Assembly (NCBI RefSeq): GCF_900105615.1
Contig: NZ_LT630003.1
Span: forward strand, 3,224,001 to 3,288,000
DNA length: 64,000 bases
Source of the DNA: Lacrimispora sphenoides JCM 1415
GTDB taxonomy: Bacteria > Bacillota > Clostridia > Lachnospirales > Lachnospiraceae
Direction of reading: 5' to 3'
The notes beneath the pieces are model-generated. The model had not been told where the DNA came from, did not search any database, and saw only the letters and a program-made list of their open reading frames with translations. Position 1 is the first letter of the stretch; each line of letters starts with the position of its first letter. Shown here in pieces: positions 25,824 through 34,119 of this stretch. The position numbers and the translations under genes were made by a program.

Positions 25824-27481
25824 AAACCGTTCCTATCTTCTATAGGAGCCACTTTGTAATAGATTCGTATCGTCTGGTATTTACGCCCTGCTTTCCCCTC
25901 TCCCCCTTCACTGCTTTGGTAAATCTCAATTCTATCTATAAATTTTCCCAGCAAATCGGAAGAAAGCCCTTTTTCCTGGCTCATATCTTCTAACAGGCTG
26001 GACAGCAGGCCGTCAGAAGCAGGCTCACTTTCCTGAACCAAAGAACAGGGTCTTTCCATCATGGCCAGGCTTTCTGCAATCTTCTTTTCCTCTTTTTCAA
26101 AGGAATCCAGCATTATATAAAACCGATCCTCACTAATCCTTTCATTTACCCGGTCTTCATAGAGTTTTTCAATTATGTGGCCAAGCTCTTTTTTTCTATT
26201 TTTCAGTGAAAACACTGCCTTTTCTTCCCCCTGCATTTCTCCAGGGCTAACAGGCTCACGAAGGGTTTCTTCAATTTCTTCTTTTTCACTTTCTGTAAAT
26301 GATAGCAGGCTGCGGATTTCCTGAAGAACCACATAATAAAGAAGTTCGTAATCCATAAAGTGATTTGTACATTCTTTCCTTCCGTAAAGCTTATACCCTC
26401 CGCATACCAGCTTGCGGGATTTCGCTTTTCCACCGGCTCCTGTGGATGACATGTTTCTGCCGCAGTCCCCACACTTGGCAAGTCCGGAAAAAACATTGGT
26501 AAAACCGGTTACCGCTGTGCTTTTGCGGGAAACGCTCCGTCTTCTTACCCGTTCATAAGTCTCCCCGGAAATGAGTGGCTCATGCTTATCCTTAACAACC
26601 ACCCACTCGTTTCTGGGCTTCCGAAGGGTCATACTGCTTTTAAAGGAAACCTTTACAGTCTTTCCCTGAACAATGTGGCCTAAGTATACGGGATTGCTTA
26701 ACAGCTTACAGACCGTGCCTGATGTCCATTCCTTTCTCCTGGAATAATCATCCAGGTTTAAATAAGGCCGTTCGGCGCAGCGGTACATGGCCGGTGTCAA
26801 CACCTTTCTCTTATTTAAAATCTCAGCAATTTGGGATGGAGCCGCTCCCTGCTCCGCCCATTCAAAGATCTCCCGGACAATGGAAGCTGCCACTGGATCA
26901 ACGAGAAGGTGGTTTTTATTTTGCGGATCTTTCTGGTAGCCGTAGGGCGCAAAATTCCCGATAAATGCCCCCTCATTTATTTTGGTCTGGAATGCACTGC
27001 GGATCTTTTTTGATGTATCTCTGGCATACATCTCATTTACAATGTTCTTAAACGGCGCAATATCACTCCACGGACTATCGGAATCATAGCCATCATTGAC
27101 CGCTATGTACCGGATCCCTCTGGAAGGGAAATAAATTTCAGTAAGCTGTCCTGTCATGATATAATCCCTTCCAAGGCGGGATAAATCCTTGGTAATCACC
27201 AGGTTTACCTTCCTTGCATCTATATCTTTCAACAGCCGTTTCCAGGACGGGCGGTCAAAATTGGTTCCGCTGTAACCGTCATCCACATATTCCCCGTAAA
27301 TTTCAAAGTCATTTTCTATCGCATAGGAACGAAGCATTTTCCGCTGAGTGCCAATGCTGGAGCTTTCCCCTGTACCATCGTCGTCTTTTGACAGGCGCAT
27401 GTAAAGTGCCGCCTTGTAGCAGGCTGACGCCCTTGCAAAGACGTTCTTTTTCTCATAAGCTGCCTGAGTTAATCGATCCAT
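25817..27481 (-). CDS. large serine recombinase (TnpX-like) of the feoB element
   Basis: 554 residues. The N-terminal resolvase domain has catalytic Ser31 (LYMRLSKDDDG) and the conserved TKDLSRLGRDY. It is followed by a recombinase domain (about 195-300), a four-Cys zinc ribbon (CGDCGRNM...KLVCGGYKLYGRKEC), a coiled-coil stretch (about 410-470) and a DUF4368-like tail. These enzymes integrate and excise DNA between attP and attB by a 2-bp staggered exchange. The stop lies inside the element's terminal att arm. The start at 27481 has AGGAGG eight bases upstream within a hairpin. Confidence 0.95.
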   Translation of the reverse strand: MDRLTQAAYEKKNVFARASACYKAALYMRLSKDDDGTGESSSIGTQRKMLRSYAIENDFEIYGEYVDDGYSGTNFDRPSWKRLLKDIDARKVNLVITKDLSRLGRDYIMTGQLTEIYFPSRGIRYIAVNDGYDSDSPWSDIAPFKNIVNEMYARDTSKKIRSAFQTKINEGAFIGNFAPYGYQKDPQNKNHLLVDPVAASIVREIFEWAEQGAAPSQIAEILNKRKVLTPAMYRCAERPYLNLDDYSRRKEWTSGTVCKLLSNPVYLGHIVQGKTVKVSFKSSMTLRKPRNEWVVVKDKHEPLISGETYERVRRRSVSRKSTAVTGFTNVFSGLAKCGDCGRNMSSTGAGGKAKSRKLVCGGYKLYGRKECTNHFMDYELLYYVVLQEIRSLLSFTESEKEEIEETLREPVSPGEMQGEEKAVFSLKNRKKELGHIIEKLYEDRVNERISEDRFYIMLDSFEKEEKKIAESLAMMERPCSLVQESEPASDGLLSSLLEDMSQEKGLSSDLLGKFIDRIEIYQSSEGGEGKAGRKYQTIRIYYKVAPIEDRNGLA

Positions 27482-27487
27482 CTCTTA

Positions 27488-27530
27488 CACCTCCTGGAAA
27501 ATCTTATTCCAGGAGGTTTGTACCATATAC
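27488..27530 (-). promoter_or_regulatory. leader A: ribosome site locked in a hairpin before the recombinase
   Basis: In the transcript CCTCCTGGAA (27490-27499) and TTCCAGGAGG (27507-27516) form a perfect 10-bp stem with a 7-base loop, and the 3' arm is the recombinase ribosome site. A 13-codon mini-frame (MVQTSWNKIFQEV) spans it and stops 3 bases before the recombinase start. 37 of 43 bases match leader B at 29735-29777. Confidence 0.75.
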
Positions 27531-27535
27531 TATAG

Positions 27536-27580
27536 GTGCTGCTTCCTACCGTACTGCTTCCTAAAGTACTGCTTTCTAAA
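27536..27580. repeat. three tandem 15-bp repeats upstream of the recombinase
   Basis: The units GTGCTGCTTCCTACC, GTACTGCTTCCTAAA and GTACTGCTTTCTAAA lie head to tail between the recombinase leader and adaA. They may be regulator or recombinase-accessory binding sites. Confidence 0.65.
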
Positions 27581-27593
27581 GTTCACCATTCTC

Positions 27594-28157
27594 CTAATCA
27601 GCATTCTTTCCTGTGAGGTTCTCCCGGTATTCATTGGGAGAAACACCCGTTACACGCTTAAACTGTGTGTAAAAAGATGAAAGACTCCCAAAGCCGCTTT
27701 GTAAAGCAATCTGCAGAATATTATCCGGGGTATTTGCCAGAAGCTTTTTTGCATTGTCTATGCGTAAACCATTTAAATACTCCGTCGGGGTCTTTTCATA
27801 TTGATTCTGAAACAGCTGGAGGATTCTGTTTCTGCTGAGCCCAAGATTTTTCAATTCCTCCCTTAAGCGATCATTGTCTGAATAATAAAGGTCATAAACT
27901 ACCTTTATTTTTTCCGCATTCTCTCTCTGCGGGTGAAATTCCAGCAAATCAGGACGGCAGCGTTTACAGGGGCGAAGCCCGTTTTCACGCGCCTGCTCCG
28001 CTGTATCAAAGAATTCAACGTTTTCACGTTTAGGGCTTTTTGATTTACAGGAAGGACGGCAGAAAATTCCTGTTGTTTTTACTCCGTAATAAAATCTGCC
28101 GTCATAAGACGCATCACATTCCAGTGCAGCCTTCCATTTTTCTTCCTCTGTCAGCAT
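27594..28157 (-). CDS. adaA: AdaA-type methylphosphotriester transferase / AraC regulator
   Basis: 187 residues. The Ada zinc domain has four Cys (FCRPSCKS and RPCKRCRPD); the first takes a methyl group from DNA methylphosphotriesters, which switches the protein on. A C-terminal AraC-type double HTH follows (SGFGSLSSFYTQFKRVTGVSPNEYR). It lacks the O6-methylguanine transferase domain, as in B. subtilis AdaA. It sits after ogt-alkA in the same direction, forming an adaptive-response set carried by the mobile element. Confidence 0.93.
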   Translation of the reverse strand: MLTEEEKWKAALECDASYDGRFYYGVKTTGIFCRPSCKSKSPKRENVEFFDTAEQARENGLRPCKRCRPDLLEFHPQRENAEKIKVVYDLYYSDNDRLREELKNLGLSRNRILQLFQNQYEKTPTEYLNGLRIDNAKKLLANTPDNILQIALQSGFGSLSSFYTQFKRVTGVSPNEYRENLTGKNAD

Positions 28158-28229
28158 GGCAGTACACCTCCTTTCATATATTTGCCGTACTATGGATATG
28201 CTTCCGTTCCATTGCCATGTTATCCTACC

Positions 28230-28847
28230 TTATAAAATGGAAATCTTCCACAAATAAATGGAAGCTACCGAGCCATAGGGTGAATACCGGCTCTTGCACA
28301 CTTCGAATTGGTCCTTTGTCAGCTTAGGAAAATCATACAGTTTTTCCATTCCCCTGCGAATGGCGATGTCACCCCAGCTAACCACATCAGGACGTTCCAG
28401 GCAATTAATGAGAAGCATTTCAGCTGTCCAAAGCCCAACCCCTTTTATCGTCGTTAAGTACCGGATGATCTCCTGGTCCGGCAGTTGCCGCAAATTATTC
28501 AGACATACCTTACCCTGTAAAATGTCCTTTGACAGCTCAGAGATGGATATAGCCTTTTTCATGATCATGCCGCAGCGCTGAATTTCATCCGCTGAAACGG
28601 CTGATAAGTTTTCCGGGGAAATATCTCCGAGACTTTCCTGCATTCGACTCCATACGGTTTTGGCAGAACTTACAGATATAAGCTGGCCTATAATTGCATT
28701 GATCAGAGCAGCAAAGGGATCAGGTATTACCTCCCTCTCCACCCGTCCGAACCGTGCCATCGCATCACCAAGCACCGGGTCTGAATTGGAGAGGTATTCT
28801 ATTTCCTTTCTGCCGTAATCAAAGAACTTCGTCTCAACGGCCGCCAT
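28230..28847 (-). CDS. DNA-3-methyladenine glycosylase (AlkA, HhH-GPD family)
   Basis: 205 residues. The helix-hairpin-helix (TTIKGVGLWTAEMLLINCL) is followed by the GPD loop with the catalytic Asp, in PDVVSWGDIAIRRGMEKLY. AlkA enzymes remove 3-methyladenine and other alkylated bases to start base-excision repair. It lacks the N-terminal AlkA_N domain of the E. coli enzyme, so it is a short form. The start overlaps ogt by 14 bp. Confidence 0.92.
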   Translation of the reverse strand: MAAVETKFFDYGRKEIEYLSNSDPVLGDAMARFGRVEREVIPDPFAALINAIIGQLISVSSAKTVWSRMQESLGDISPENLSAVSADEIQRCGMIMKKAISISELSKDILQGKVCLNNLRQLPDQEIIRYLTTIKGVGLWTAEMLLINCLERPDVVSWGDIAIRRGMEKLYDFPKLTKDQFEVCKSRYSPYGSVASIYLWKISIL

Positions 28848-29304
28848 ATGTCAGTTCCAATTCCAGTAGTTGTTCCTTGATTTCAAGGCCTGCCGCATAG
28901 CCTGTCAATTTGCCATCTGAACCTACTACACGGTGACACGGTGTCAGGATCAGTATGGGATTTTTACCATTTGCCATACCAACCGCCCGGGATGCGTCCG
29001 GCCTTCCGATCATTTCCGCAACCTGCTTATAGCTTCGCGTCTCTCCATACGGAATCTTATACAGGGCTTCCCATACGGTCTTTTGAAACTCCGTCCCTTT
29101 TGCAGCAAGCGGCAAATCAAATCTCCTGCTTGTCCCGTCCAGATATTCCTTAATCTGCTCTTCTGCTTTCTCCAACAAAGGGGTCTTCTGCTCTCCAGGA
29201 ATATCATGGGTATCTTTTACAAAAAGCAACTCAGTAATAAAACCATCCACTTCGGATATTTTAATCGGACCCAAGACAGTTTTAATATATGCTGTATGTT
29301 TCAT
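28834..29304 (-). CDS. ogt: methylated-DNA-[protein]-cysteine S-methyltransferase
   Basis: 156 residues from ATG 29304, chosen because AAGGAGG lies just upstream; the longer frame to 29373 lacks one. It contains the HTH stretch IPYGETRSYKQVAEMIGRPDASRAVGMANGKNP and the active-site PCHRVV, whose Cys irreversibly accepts the alkyl group from O6-alkylguanine. The N-terminal Ada-like fold is short. It is the first gene of the ogt-alkA-adaA run. Confidence 0.95.
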   Translation of the reverse strand: MKHTAYIKTVLGPIKISEVDGFITELLFVKDTHDIPGEQKTPLLEKAEEQIKEYLDGTSRRFDLPLAAKGTEFQKTVWEALYKIPYGETRSYKQVAEMIGRPDASRAVGMANGKNPILILTPCHRVVGSDGKLTGYAAGLEIKEQLLELELTYGGR

Positions 29305-29421
29305 AAGATTTGCCTCCTTTTCTATTACTAATATATCCGAAATCAGTTCGCGTGTCCTCCTATTTTGCACCATTTAATTTTAAATTTACTCTTCCTTACC
29401 TGAAAACCTAACAATGGGTAT

Positions 29422-29482
29422 AAAAAAACAGGGCTTTCCAGTCCCCCTCCTCTATTAAGGGGCTGATTAAGTCCTGTTTTAA
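29422..29482 (-). terminator. terminator upstream of ogt
   Basis: AAAACAGG/CCTGTTTT outer arms with inner TCAGCCCC/GGGGACTGG pairing are followed on the minus strand by a long T run. It ends transcription of the small gene at 29585-29728 before ogt. Confidence 0.75.
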
Positions 29483-29584
29483 CACCATTATACACATACT
29501 TCCAGCAATATTCAAAGCGACTTCCCTATACAGAAGTGCAATGCATCCTGAGCCGGGCTACGGAACGATCATAACTGACTCTGA

Positions 29585-29728
29585 TCATGTCCGTATCTCT
29601 CCGGCATCCCGGCGTTTTTTCAATAATTCCAAAACCCGCTCCTTAGCTGTTTTTTCACCAATAAAAACCCGCTCCACCTTTATGGTCATGTTTTTTTCCT
29701 CATAAGTCACCTGATCTGATGAATCCAT
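29585..29728 (-). CDS. small element protein sharing its leader with the recombinase
   Basis: 47 residues from ATG 29728, which has AGGAGG eight bases upstream: MDSSDQVTYEEKNMTIK, then VERVFIGEKTAKERVLELLKKRR. It is charged and probably alpha-helical towards the end. I do not recognise the family firmly. Its 43-bp leader is a near copy of the recombinase leader, so the two are likely controlled together. An accessory role in excision (recombination directionality factor) is inference. An in-frame extension to 29806 would read through the leader. Confidence 0.6.
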   Translation of the reverse strand: MDSSDQVTYEEKNMTIKVERVFIGEKTAKERVLELLKKRRDAGEIRT

Positions 29729-29734
29729 TTCATC

Positions 29735-29777
29735 CACCTCCTGAGAAATCCTATTCAGGCAGGTTTGTACCATATAC
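29735..29777 (-). promoter_or_regulatory. leader B: copy of the recombinase leader
   Basis: 37 of 43 bases match leader A. The same position holds the ribosome site AGGAGG, partly paired with an upstream CCTGA/TCAGG stem that is weaker than in leader A. All six differences would change the encoded mini-peptide, so conservation seems to be at the RNA or DNA level. Confidence 0.7.
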
Positions 29778-29825
29778 CGCGCCCCTCCAACATAGGTTAA
29801 TCTCATACTATATCCTGAGAAATAG

Positions 29826-29856
29826 AAAAAGGCATGGCAGCTCCCCTGCCATACCC
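29826..29856 (-). terminator. terminator after the dehydratase gene
   Basis: On the minus strand GGTATGGCAG-GGGAG-CTGCCATGCC is followed by TTTTT, 18 bases after the ilvD-family stop. Confidence 0.85.
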
Positions 29857-29873
29857 ATTTTCTCTTCCTTTTA

Positions 29874-31589
29874 TTACTCCATATATCCGCCCTTCATTGG
29901 CGATACTGCACGTTCACTGAATATTTTCAATACTCCCGACTGGTATTTTGAAGGTCTTGGCTGCCATTGCTCCCGCCGTTCCTTAAGAATCTTTTCCATC
30001 TCATCTTCGGTCTTTCGCTGGCCCTTTACGCCTACAATTGCAAGGATCCGGTTAGGAATATCAATTTGGATCATATCCCCTTCCTCCACCAGCGCAATTG
30101 GACCGCCATCCGCTGCTTCCGGAGAAACATGCCCGATGGAAGGACCGGTGGAAGCTCCGGAAAAACGCCCGTCTGTGATCAGGGCAATGGTGCGTCCAAG
30201 CTCTTTGTCCGATGAGATTGCCTCAGAGGTGTAGAACATTTCCGGCATTCCGCTTCCCTTTGGACCTTCATACCGGATGAATACAGCATCTCCAGGTTTT
30301 ACACGGTGTTTCAAAACTTCATCAATCGCCTCTTCCTCGCTGTCAAAGGGGCGTGCATTTAACACCGCCTCAAACATCTCCTTTGGACATGCCGTATGCT
30401 TAATGACCGCACCTTCCGGTGCCAAATTTCCTTTTAAGATGGCAATTGCCCCATCTGTTCCGATGGCATCATGAAACGGCCGGATTATTTCTTCTTTTTT
30501 CACACCGACATTTGCACAATATTCATCACATTTATCATAAAAGCCATTTTGTTTCAGTATTTCGAGATTTTCACCCAGAGTCTTTCCTGTCACAGTCATT
30601 GCATCCAGGTGAAGCACTGATTTGATCTCTTCCATGATCCTGGGCACTCCGCCTGCATAGTAGAAGTACTGGGCCGGCCATTTTCCGGCTGGCCGGATAT
30701 CAAGAAGATAATGGGCGCCTCTATGCAGTCGGTCAAATATCTCAGAATCTATTTCCAAACCAAATTCATGGGCAATCGCCGGCAGATGGATCAGGGAATT
30801 GGTTGATCCGGATATGGCGGCATGTACCATGATCGCATTTTCGAAGGATTCCATGGTAACTATATCTCTTGGTTTTATTCCCTTTTTTGCAAGCTCCATG
30901 ATCTGATGTCCGGCTCTTTCAGCCATATCCTTTAAATCCGGGCAGGTTGCCGGCATAAGAGCGGATCCTGGAAGCATAAGGCCAAGGGCCTCTCCCATGA
31001 CCTGCATGGTTGATGCCGTTCCCATAAAAGAGCAGGCTCCGCAGGAAGGACATGCATGCTGCTTATAATATTCCAGCTTTTCCGGCTCCAGCTCCCCTCT
31101 CTGGCACATGGCGCTGTACTTACCGATCTGTTCCAGGGTAAGAAGATCCGGGCCGGCATCCATAACACCGCCGGTAACCAGAATGGAAGGCATATTCACC
31201 CGGCCGATTGCCATAAGATGAGCAGGCACCCCCTTATCACAGCTTGAAATATATACTCCGCCGTCAAATGGAGTCGCGCCCGCATGAATTTCAATCATAT
31301 TGCAGATCGTATCACGGGAGACCAGAGAATAGTTAATGCCGTCATGTCCCTGAGCCATTCCATCACAGATATCCGTTGTAAAATATCTGGCAGCCTTTCC
31401 TCCATTATCTTTTACCCCATCCACTGTCTTATTTACCAGTTCCATCAGATGGGCGCTTCCCGGATGGCTGTCTCCGAAGGTACTCTCCACCATGATCTGC
31501 ATTTTGGAAAGATCCTCTACCTTCCAGCCCATACCCATCCGAAGCGGGTCTATTTCCGGAGCTAGTTTCCGTATATCCTGACTAACCAT
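29874..31589 (-). CDS. IlvD/Edd-family dehydratase (probably sugar-acid specific)
   Basis: 571 residues. Cluster cysteines occur in SSCDKGVPAHLM and HACPSCGACSFMGTASTM; DGRFSGASTGPSIGHVSPEA is the conserved C-terminal substrate/Mg region. The family dehydrates dihydroxy acids using an Fe-S cluster. Dihydroxy-acid dehydratase IlvD is possible. However, no branched-chain genes are nearby and a divergent GntR/FadR-type regulator sits next to it, which fits aldonate/sugar-acid dehydratases better. Ribosome site GGAGC. It is cargo of the feoB element. Confidence 0.88.
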   Translation of the reverse strand: MVSQDIRKLAPEIDPLRMGMGWKVEDLSKMQIMVESTFGDSHPGSAHLMELVNKTVDGVKDNGGKAARYFTTDICDGMAQGHDGINYSLVSRDTICNMIEIHAGATPFDGGVYISSCDKGVPAHLMAIGRVNMPSILVTGGVMDAGPDLLTLEQIGKYSAMCQRGELEPEKLEYYKQHACPSCGACSFMGTASTMQVMGEALGLMLPGSALMPATCPDLKDMAERAGHQIMELAKKGIKPRDIVTMESFENAIMVHAAISGSTNSLIHLPAIAHEFGLEIDSEIFDRLHRGAHYLLDIRPAGKWPAQYFYYAGGVPRIMEEIKSVLHLDAMTVTGKTLGENLEILKQNGFYDKCDEYCANVGVKKEEIIRPFHDAIGTDGAIAILKGNLAPEGAVIKHTACPKEMFEAVLNARPFDSEEEAIDEVLKHRVKPGDAVFIRYEGPKGSGMPEMFYTSEAISSDKELGRTIALITDGRFSGASTGPSIGHVSPEAADGGPIALVEEGDMIQIDIPNRILAIVGVKGQRKTEDEMEKILKERREQWQPRPSKYQSGVLKIFSERAVSPMKGGYME

Positions 31590-31643
31590 AATAATGCTCC
31601 TTTCCTGTCTATCTTGAATTTTTCATTTTACATTTATATCTTG

Positions 31644-31672
31644 ATTATAATAATTCATCATATGATTGTCAA
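31644..31672 (-). promoter_or_regulatory. consensus promoter of the dehydratase gene
   Basis: On the minus strand TTGACA (31667-31672), 17 bases containing the palindrome ATCATATGAT, TATAAT (31644-31649). The palindrome in the spacer is a candidate operator for the GntR regulator. Confidence 0.75.
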
Positions 31673-31810
31673 CTATTCTTCATGATTCATTTCATTATTT
31701 CATGAATTTTCCTATATTTTTCATACATACTATCATATACCATCTATTTCTTTTATGTATTCATCAGACCAATATTTCATATGCTCTTGACTCATCTGAT
31801 TCATTTGTAC

Positions 31811-31839
31811 TTGAAGGAATCAGAAATTACATTTATAAT
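31811..31839 (+). promoter_or_regulatory. promoter of the GntR regulator gene
   Basis: TTGAAG (31811-31816), 17 bases, TATAAT (31834-31839), 36 bases before the start at 31876. The 286-bp gap 31590-31875 is AT-rich with several TCATGA/TCATATGA palindromes and no gene. Confidence 0.65.
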
Positions 31840-31875
31840 CAGATAAGACTATTGTTCACCTGAAAGGAATTTGCC

Positions 31876-32583
31876 ATGACACCATCACATAAATCTCTTG
31901 CCGATACAACAGCGGAAGGAATCATCAAATATATCATTGATAATAAATTAAAAGAAGGTGCACAGCTCCCCAACGAAACCACCCTCTCCTCTCTTATGGG
32001 AGTTGGGCGTAGCACTCTGCGGGAAGCCATACGGGCTCTTGTTTCACGCAATATTCTGACTGTTCAGCAAGGGTCCGGTATCTACGTCTGCCACAATACA
32101 GGTGTGGCTGATGATCCACTTGGATTCACCTTTATAGAAAATAAGGAAAAGCTGGTGACTGATCTTTTAGAATTCCGCATGATGATCGAGCCAAGGGTCG
32201 CCGCTATGGCTGCCTCAAAGGCCACACCGGAGCAGGCCGAGGAGCTTCTCCACCTGGCGGAACGGGTGGCGGAATGTTACGTTTTAGGAAAATCCCACTC
32301 AGAAGCCGATGCCATTTTCCATGCTAAGATTGCAGAGATCAGCGGAAATGTCATCGTACCGCAGCTTGAGCCTCTTATTATGCATGCCATTGATATGCTT
32401 ATTGACATTACCCATTCCGAGTTAAAAGAAGAAACCATAAGAACACATATGTCAATTGTAAATGCCATACGAAAAAACGATGCCATTGCCGCACAGGATG
32501 CCATGACTCTTCATCTCATTTACAACCGGGACCGTTTGCGCAAGGCTCATGAAGAAAAATCCTCCAGTAATTTCAACCAATAA
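31876..32583 (+). CDS. GntR/FadR-family transcriptional regulator
   Basis: 235 residues. The winged helix at 1-75 (LKEGAQLPNETTLSSLMGVGRSTLREAIRALVSRNILTVQQGSGIYV) is followed by an all-helical FCD ligand-binding domain (LLEFRMMIEPRVAAMAA, with D/H metal-ligand positions such as HAKIAEISGN). FCD regulators bind small carboxylates, commonly sugar acids. It is divergent from the dehydratase and probably represses it. Confidence 0.92.
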   Translation: MTPSHKSLADTTAEGIIKYIIDNKLKEGAQLPNETTLSSLMGVGRSTLREAIRALVSRNILTVQQGSGIYVCHNTGVADDPLGFTFIENKEKLVTDLLEFRMMIEPRVAAMAASKATPEQAEELLHLAERVAECYVLGKSHSEADAIFHAKIAEISGNVIVPQLEPLIMHAIDMLIDITHSELKEETIRTHMSIVNAIRKNDAIAAQDAMTLHLIYNRDRLRKAHEEKSSSNFNQ

Positions 32584-32584
32584 A

Positions 32585-32626
32585 AATGGCATTCCAAAGA
32601 TTCTTTTCCCCTTTGGAATGCCATAA
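32585..32626. terminator. terminator between gntR and ccdA-tlpA genes
   Basis: ATGGCATTCCAAAG pairs perfectly with CTTTGGAATGCCAT over a 10-base loop. It lies between two convergent genes and can serve both. Confidence 0.7.
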
Positions 32627-32653
32627 TTGCTCTGTTTTAACGATATCGGCAGA

Positions 32654-33967
32654 TTATTTCCGCTGCCCCTTCATAGTCTGTTCTATAATACTGCGCATTG
32701 TATCTTCCGAAAGCTGGCCGCTTGCATAACCAAATACATTGCCATCCTTATCAATCATAAATGTGGTCGGATAAGAGAATACTCCATAAGCCTCAAACAG
32801 TTCCGCATTCGTGTCCATCAGAACCGGATAGGTATATCCGTTTTCATTCAGGAATTGTTTAATTCCCTCTTCGTCTTTTTCACTTCCATAATTAGGTGCT
32901 GCCACACCAAGAATGATCAGTGCATTATCCCCTTCTGTATCGGCGGTTTCATATATTTTCTGTATGTCCGGCATCTCCGCCCTGCATGGTGGACACCAGG
33001 TCGCCCAGAAGTTTAAAAAGATCGTCTTTCCTTTATAATCAGAAAGAGAATGGGTATTGCCATACTGATCGGTTAACGTAAAGTCAACTGCCGGAAGAGG
33101 CTGATTGGCTTCATCTGACTCACCAGTATTCCCCGATTCTGATGCAAATTCTTCTTCTGATGCAGACTCTTCTTCCGATGCTTCTGCAGTCGTTTCCGGC
33201 TGCGGCGTCTCTCTTGATTCTGTGACCGTAGGTGACGGAATGGATGAAAGGTATCCGGTCACCGCATTCATCTTTCCGGTGAACATTAAAATTCCCATAA
33301 ATACCATGAGAACTCCTCCGACCTTTACCCCGTTCTTTGCAATATTGCCATGAGTCTTAAAAAATTCAAGCACTGTGGTGGTAAAGAATCCCACTGCCAG
33401 AAACGGCAGAACAAACCCCAGGGTATATACTCCGATCAGGACAAAACCCATTGCCTTTGTGGAGGCTGAGGCGGCCATAAGCAGGACACTGGCAAGGGCC
33501 GGTCCCACACAAGGGGTCCAGGCAAAGCTGAAGGTGAAGCCCATGATTAGCGCAGTTAATGGAGACATAGCCAGGGTATTAAGGGAAAATGGCAGTCTGC
33601 GTTCCCTTCCCAATACTGTAGAGGTCCCAAAAACTCCCAGTTGGTATAAACCGAATAAAACTACCAGGATACCTCCCACTCTTGCAAAAAGAAGCTGGTT
33701 TGTTTTAAAAAAGCTTCCAAGAGCTGAGAAGCCCAGCCCCAACAGGAAGAATGCGAAGCTGACCCCGATAACAAAGCAGACAGTGTGAACCATAACCTTG
33801 CTGCGTTTATAATAAATACGCCCGTCCTCCCCGCGGACTCCCGTCCCTCCCGACAGATACCCTATGTAAAGCGGGATGAGTGGCAGCACACAGGGAGAAA
33901 AGAAGCTGATAATCCCCTGAAGAAACACGGTCATAACTGGAATACTTACGTCGATAGAAAAGCCCAA
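32654..33967 (-). CDS. CcdA-TlpA fusion (membrane thiol reductant conduit with thioredoxin domain)
   Basis: 437 residues from a TTG start with AAGGAGG seven bases upstream. The N-terminal half (about 1-225) is a six-helix CcdA domain with its two redox cysteines in FFSPCVLPLIPLY and FAWTPCVGPALAS. A Glu/Ser-rich linker (about 240-285) leads to a TlpA/ResA-like thioredoxin domain with WCPPC (LNFWATWCPPCRAEMP) and cis-Pro (YPTTFMI). The protein would carry electrons across the membrane to reduce extracytoplasmic disulfides. It is driven by its own promoter at the right end of the element. Confidence 0.93.
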   Translation of the reverse strand: MGFSIDVSIPVMTVFLQGIISFFSPCVLPLIPLYIGYLSGGTGVRGEDGRIYYKRSKVMVHTVCFVIGVSFAFFLLGLGFSALGSFFKTNQLLFARVGGILVVLFGLYQLGVFGTSTVLGRERRLPFSLNTLAMSPLTALIMGFTFSFAWTPCVGPALASVLLMAASASTKAMGFVLIGVYTLGFVLPFLAVGFFTTTVLEFFKTHGNIAKNGVKVGGVLMVFMGILMFTGKMNAVTGYLSSIPSPTVTESRETPQPETTAEASEEESASEEEFASESGNTGESDEANQPLPAVDFTLTDQYGNTHSLSDYKGKTIFLNFWATWCPPCRAEMPDIQKIYETADTEGDNALIILGVAAPNYGSEKDEEGIKQFLNENGYTYPVLMDTNAELFEAYGVFSYPTTFMIDKDGNVFGYASGQLSEDTMRSIIEQTMKGQRK

Positions 33968-34065
33968 ATACTGTACCTCCTTTTTGGTTGTGCCATATGT
34001 TACTGATTTCCGGCGTTTTTAGTTGTGATTCTGTATTATTTTCAGTTACAGTTTGCGTGTAAATA

Positions 34066-34094
34066 AATATACCATTTCTAAGAAAAAGTGTCAA
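34066..34094 (-). promoter_or_regulatory. promoter of ccdA-tlpA at the right end of the element
   Basis: On the minus strand TTGACA (34089-34094), 17 bases, TATATT (34066-34071), about 100 bases upstream of the TTG start and only 26 bases inside the attachment arm. Confidence 0.75.
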
Positions 34095-34119
34095 GTTAAA
34101 CATGGGAGAATCTAAAAAA

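Noticed and set aside
27536..27580. CRISPR-like array
   Set aside because: The 15-bp units are contiguous without spacers and no cas genes are present anywhere in the window.
29874..31589. Calling the dehydratase IlvD of branched-chain amino-acid synthesis
   Set aside because: No ilv/leu genes nearby and a divergent GntR/FadR regulator; sugar-acid dehydratases of the same family fit the context better.
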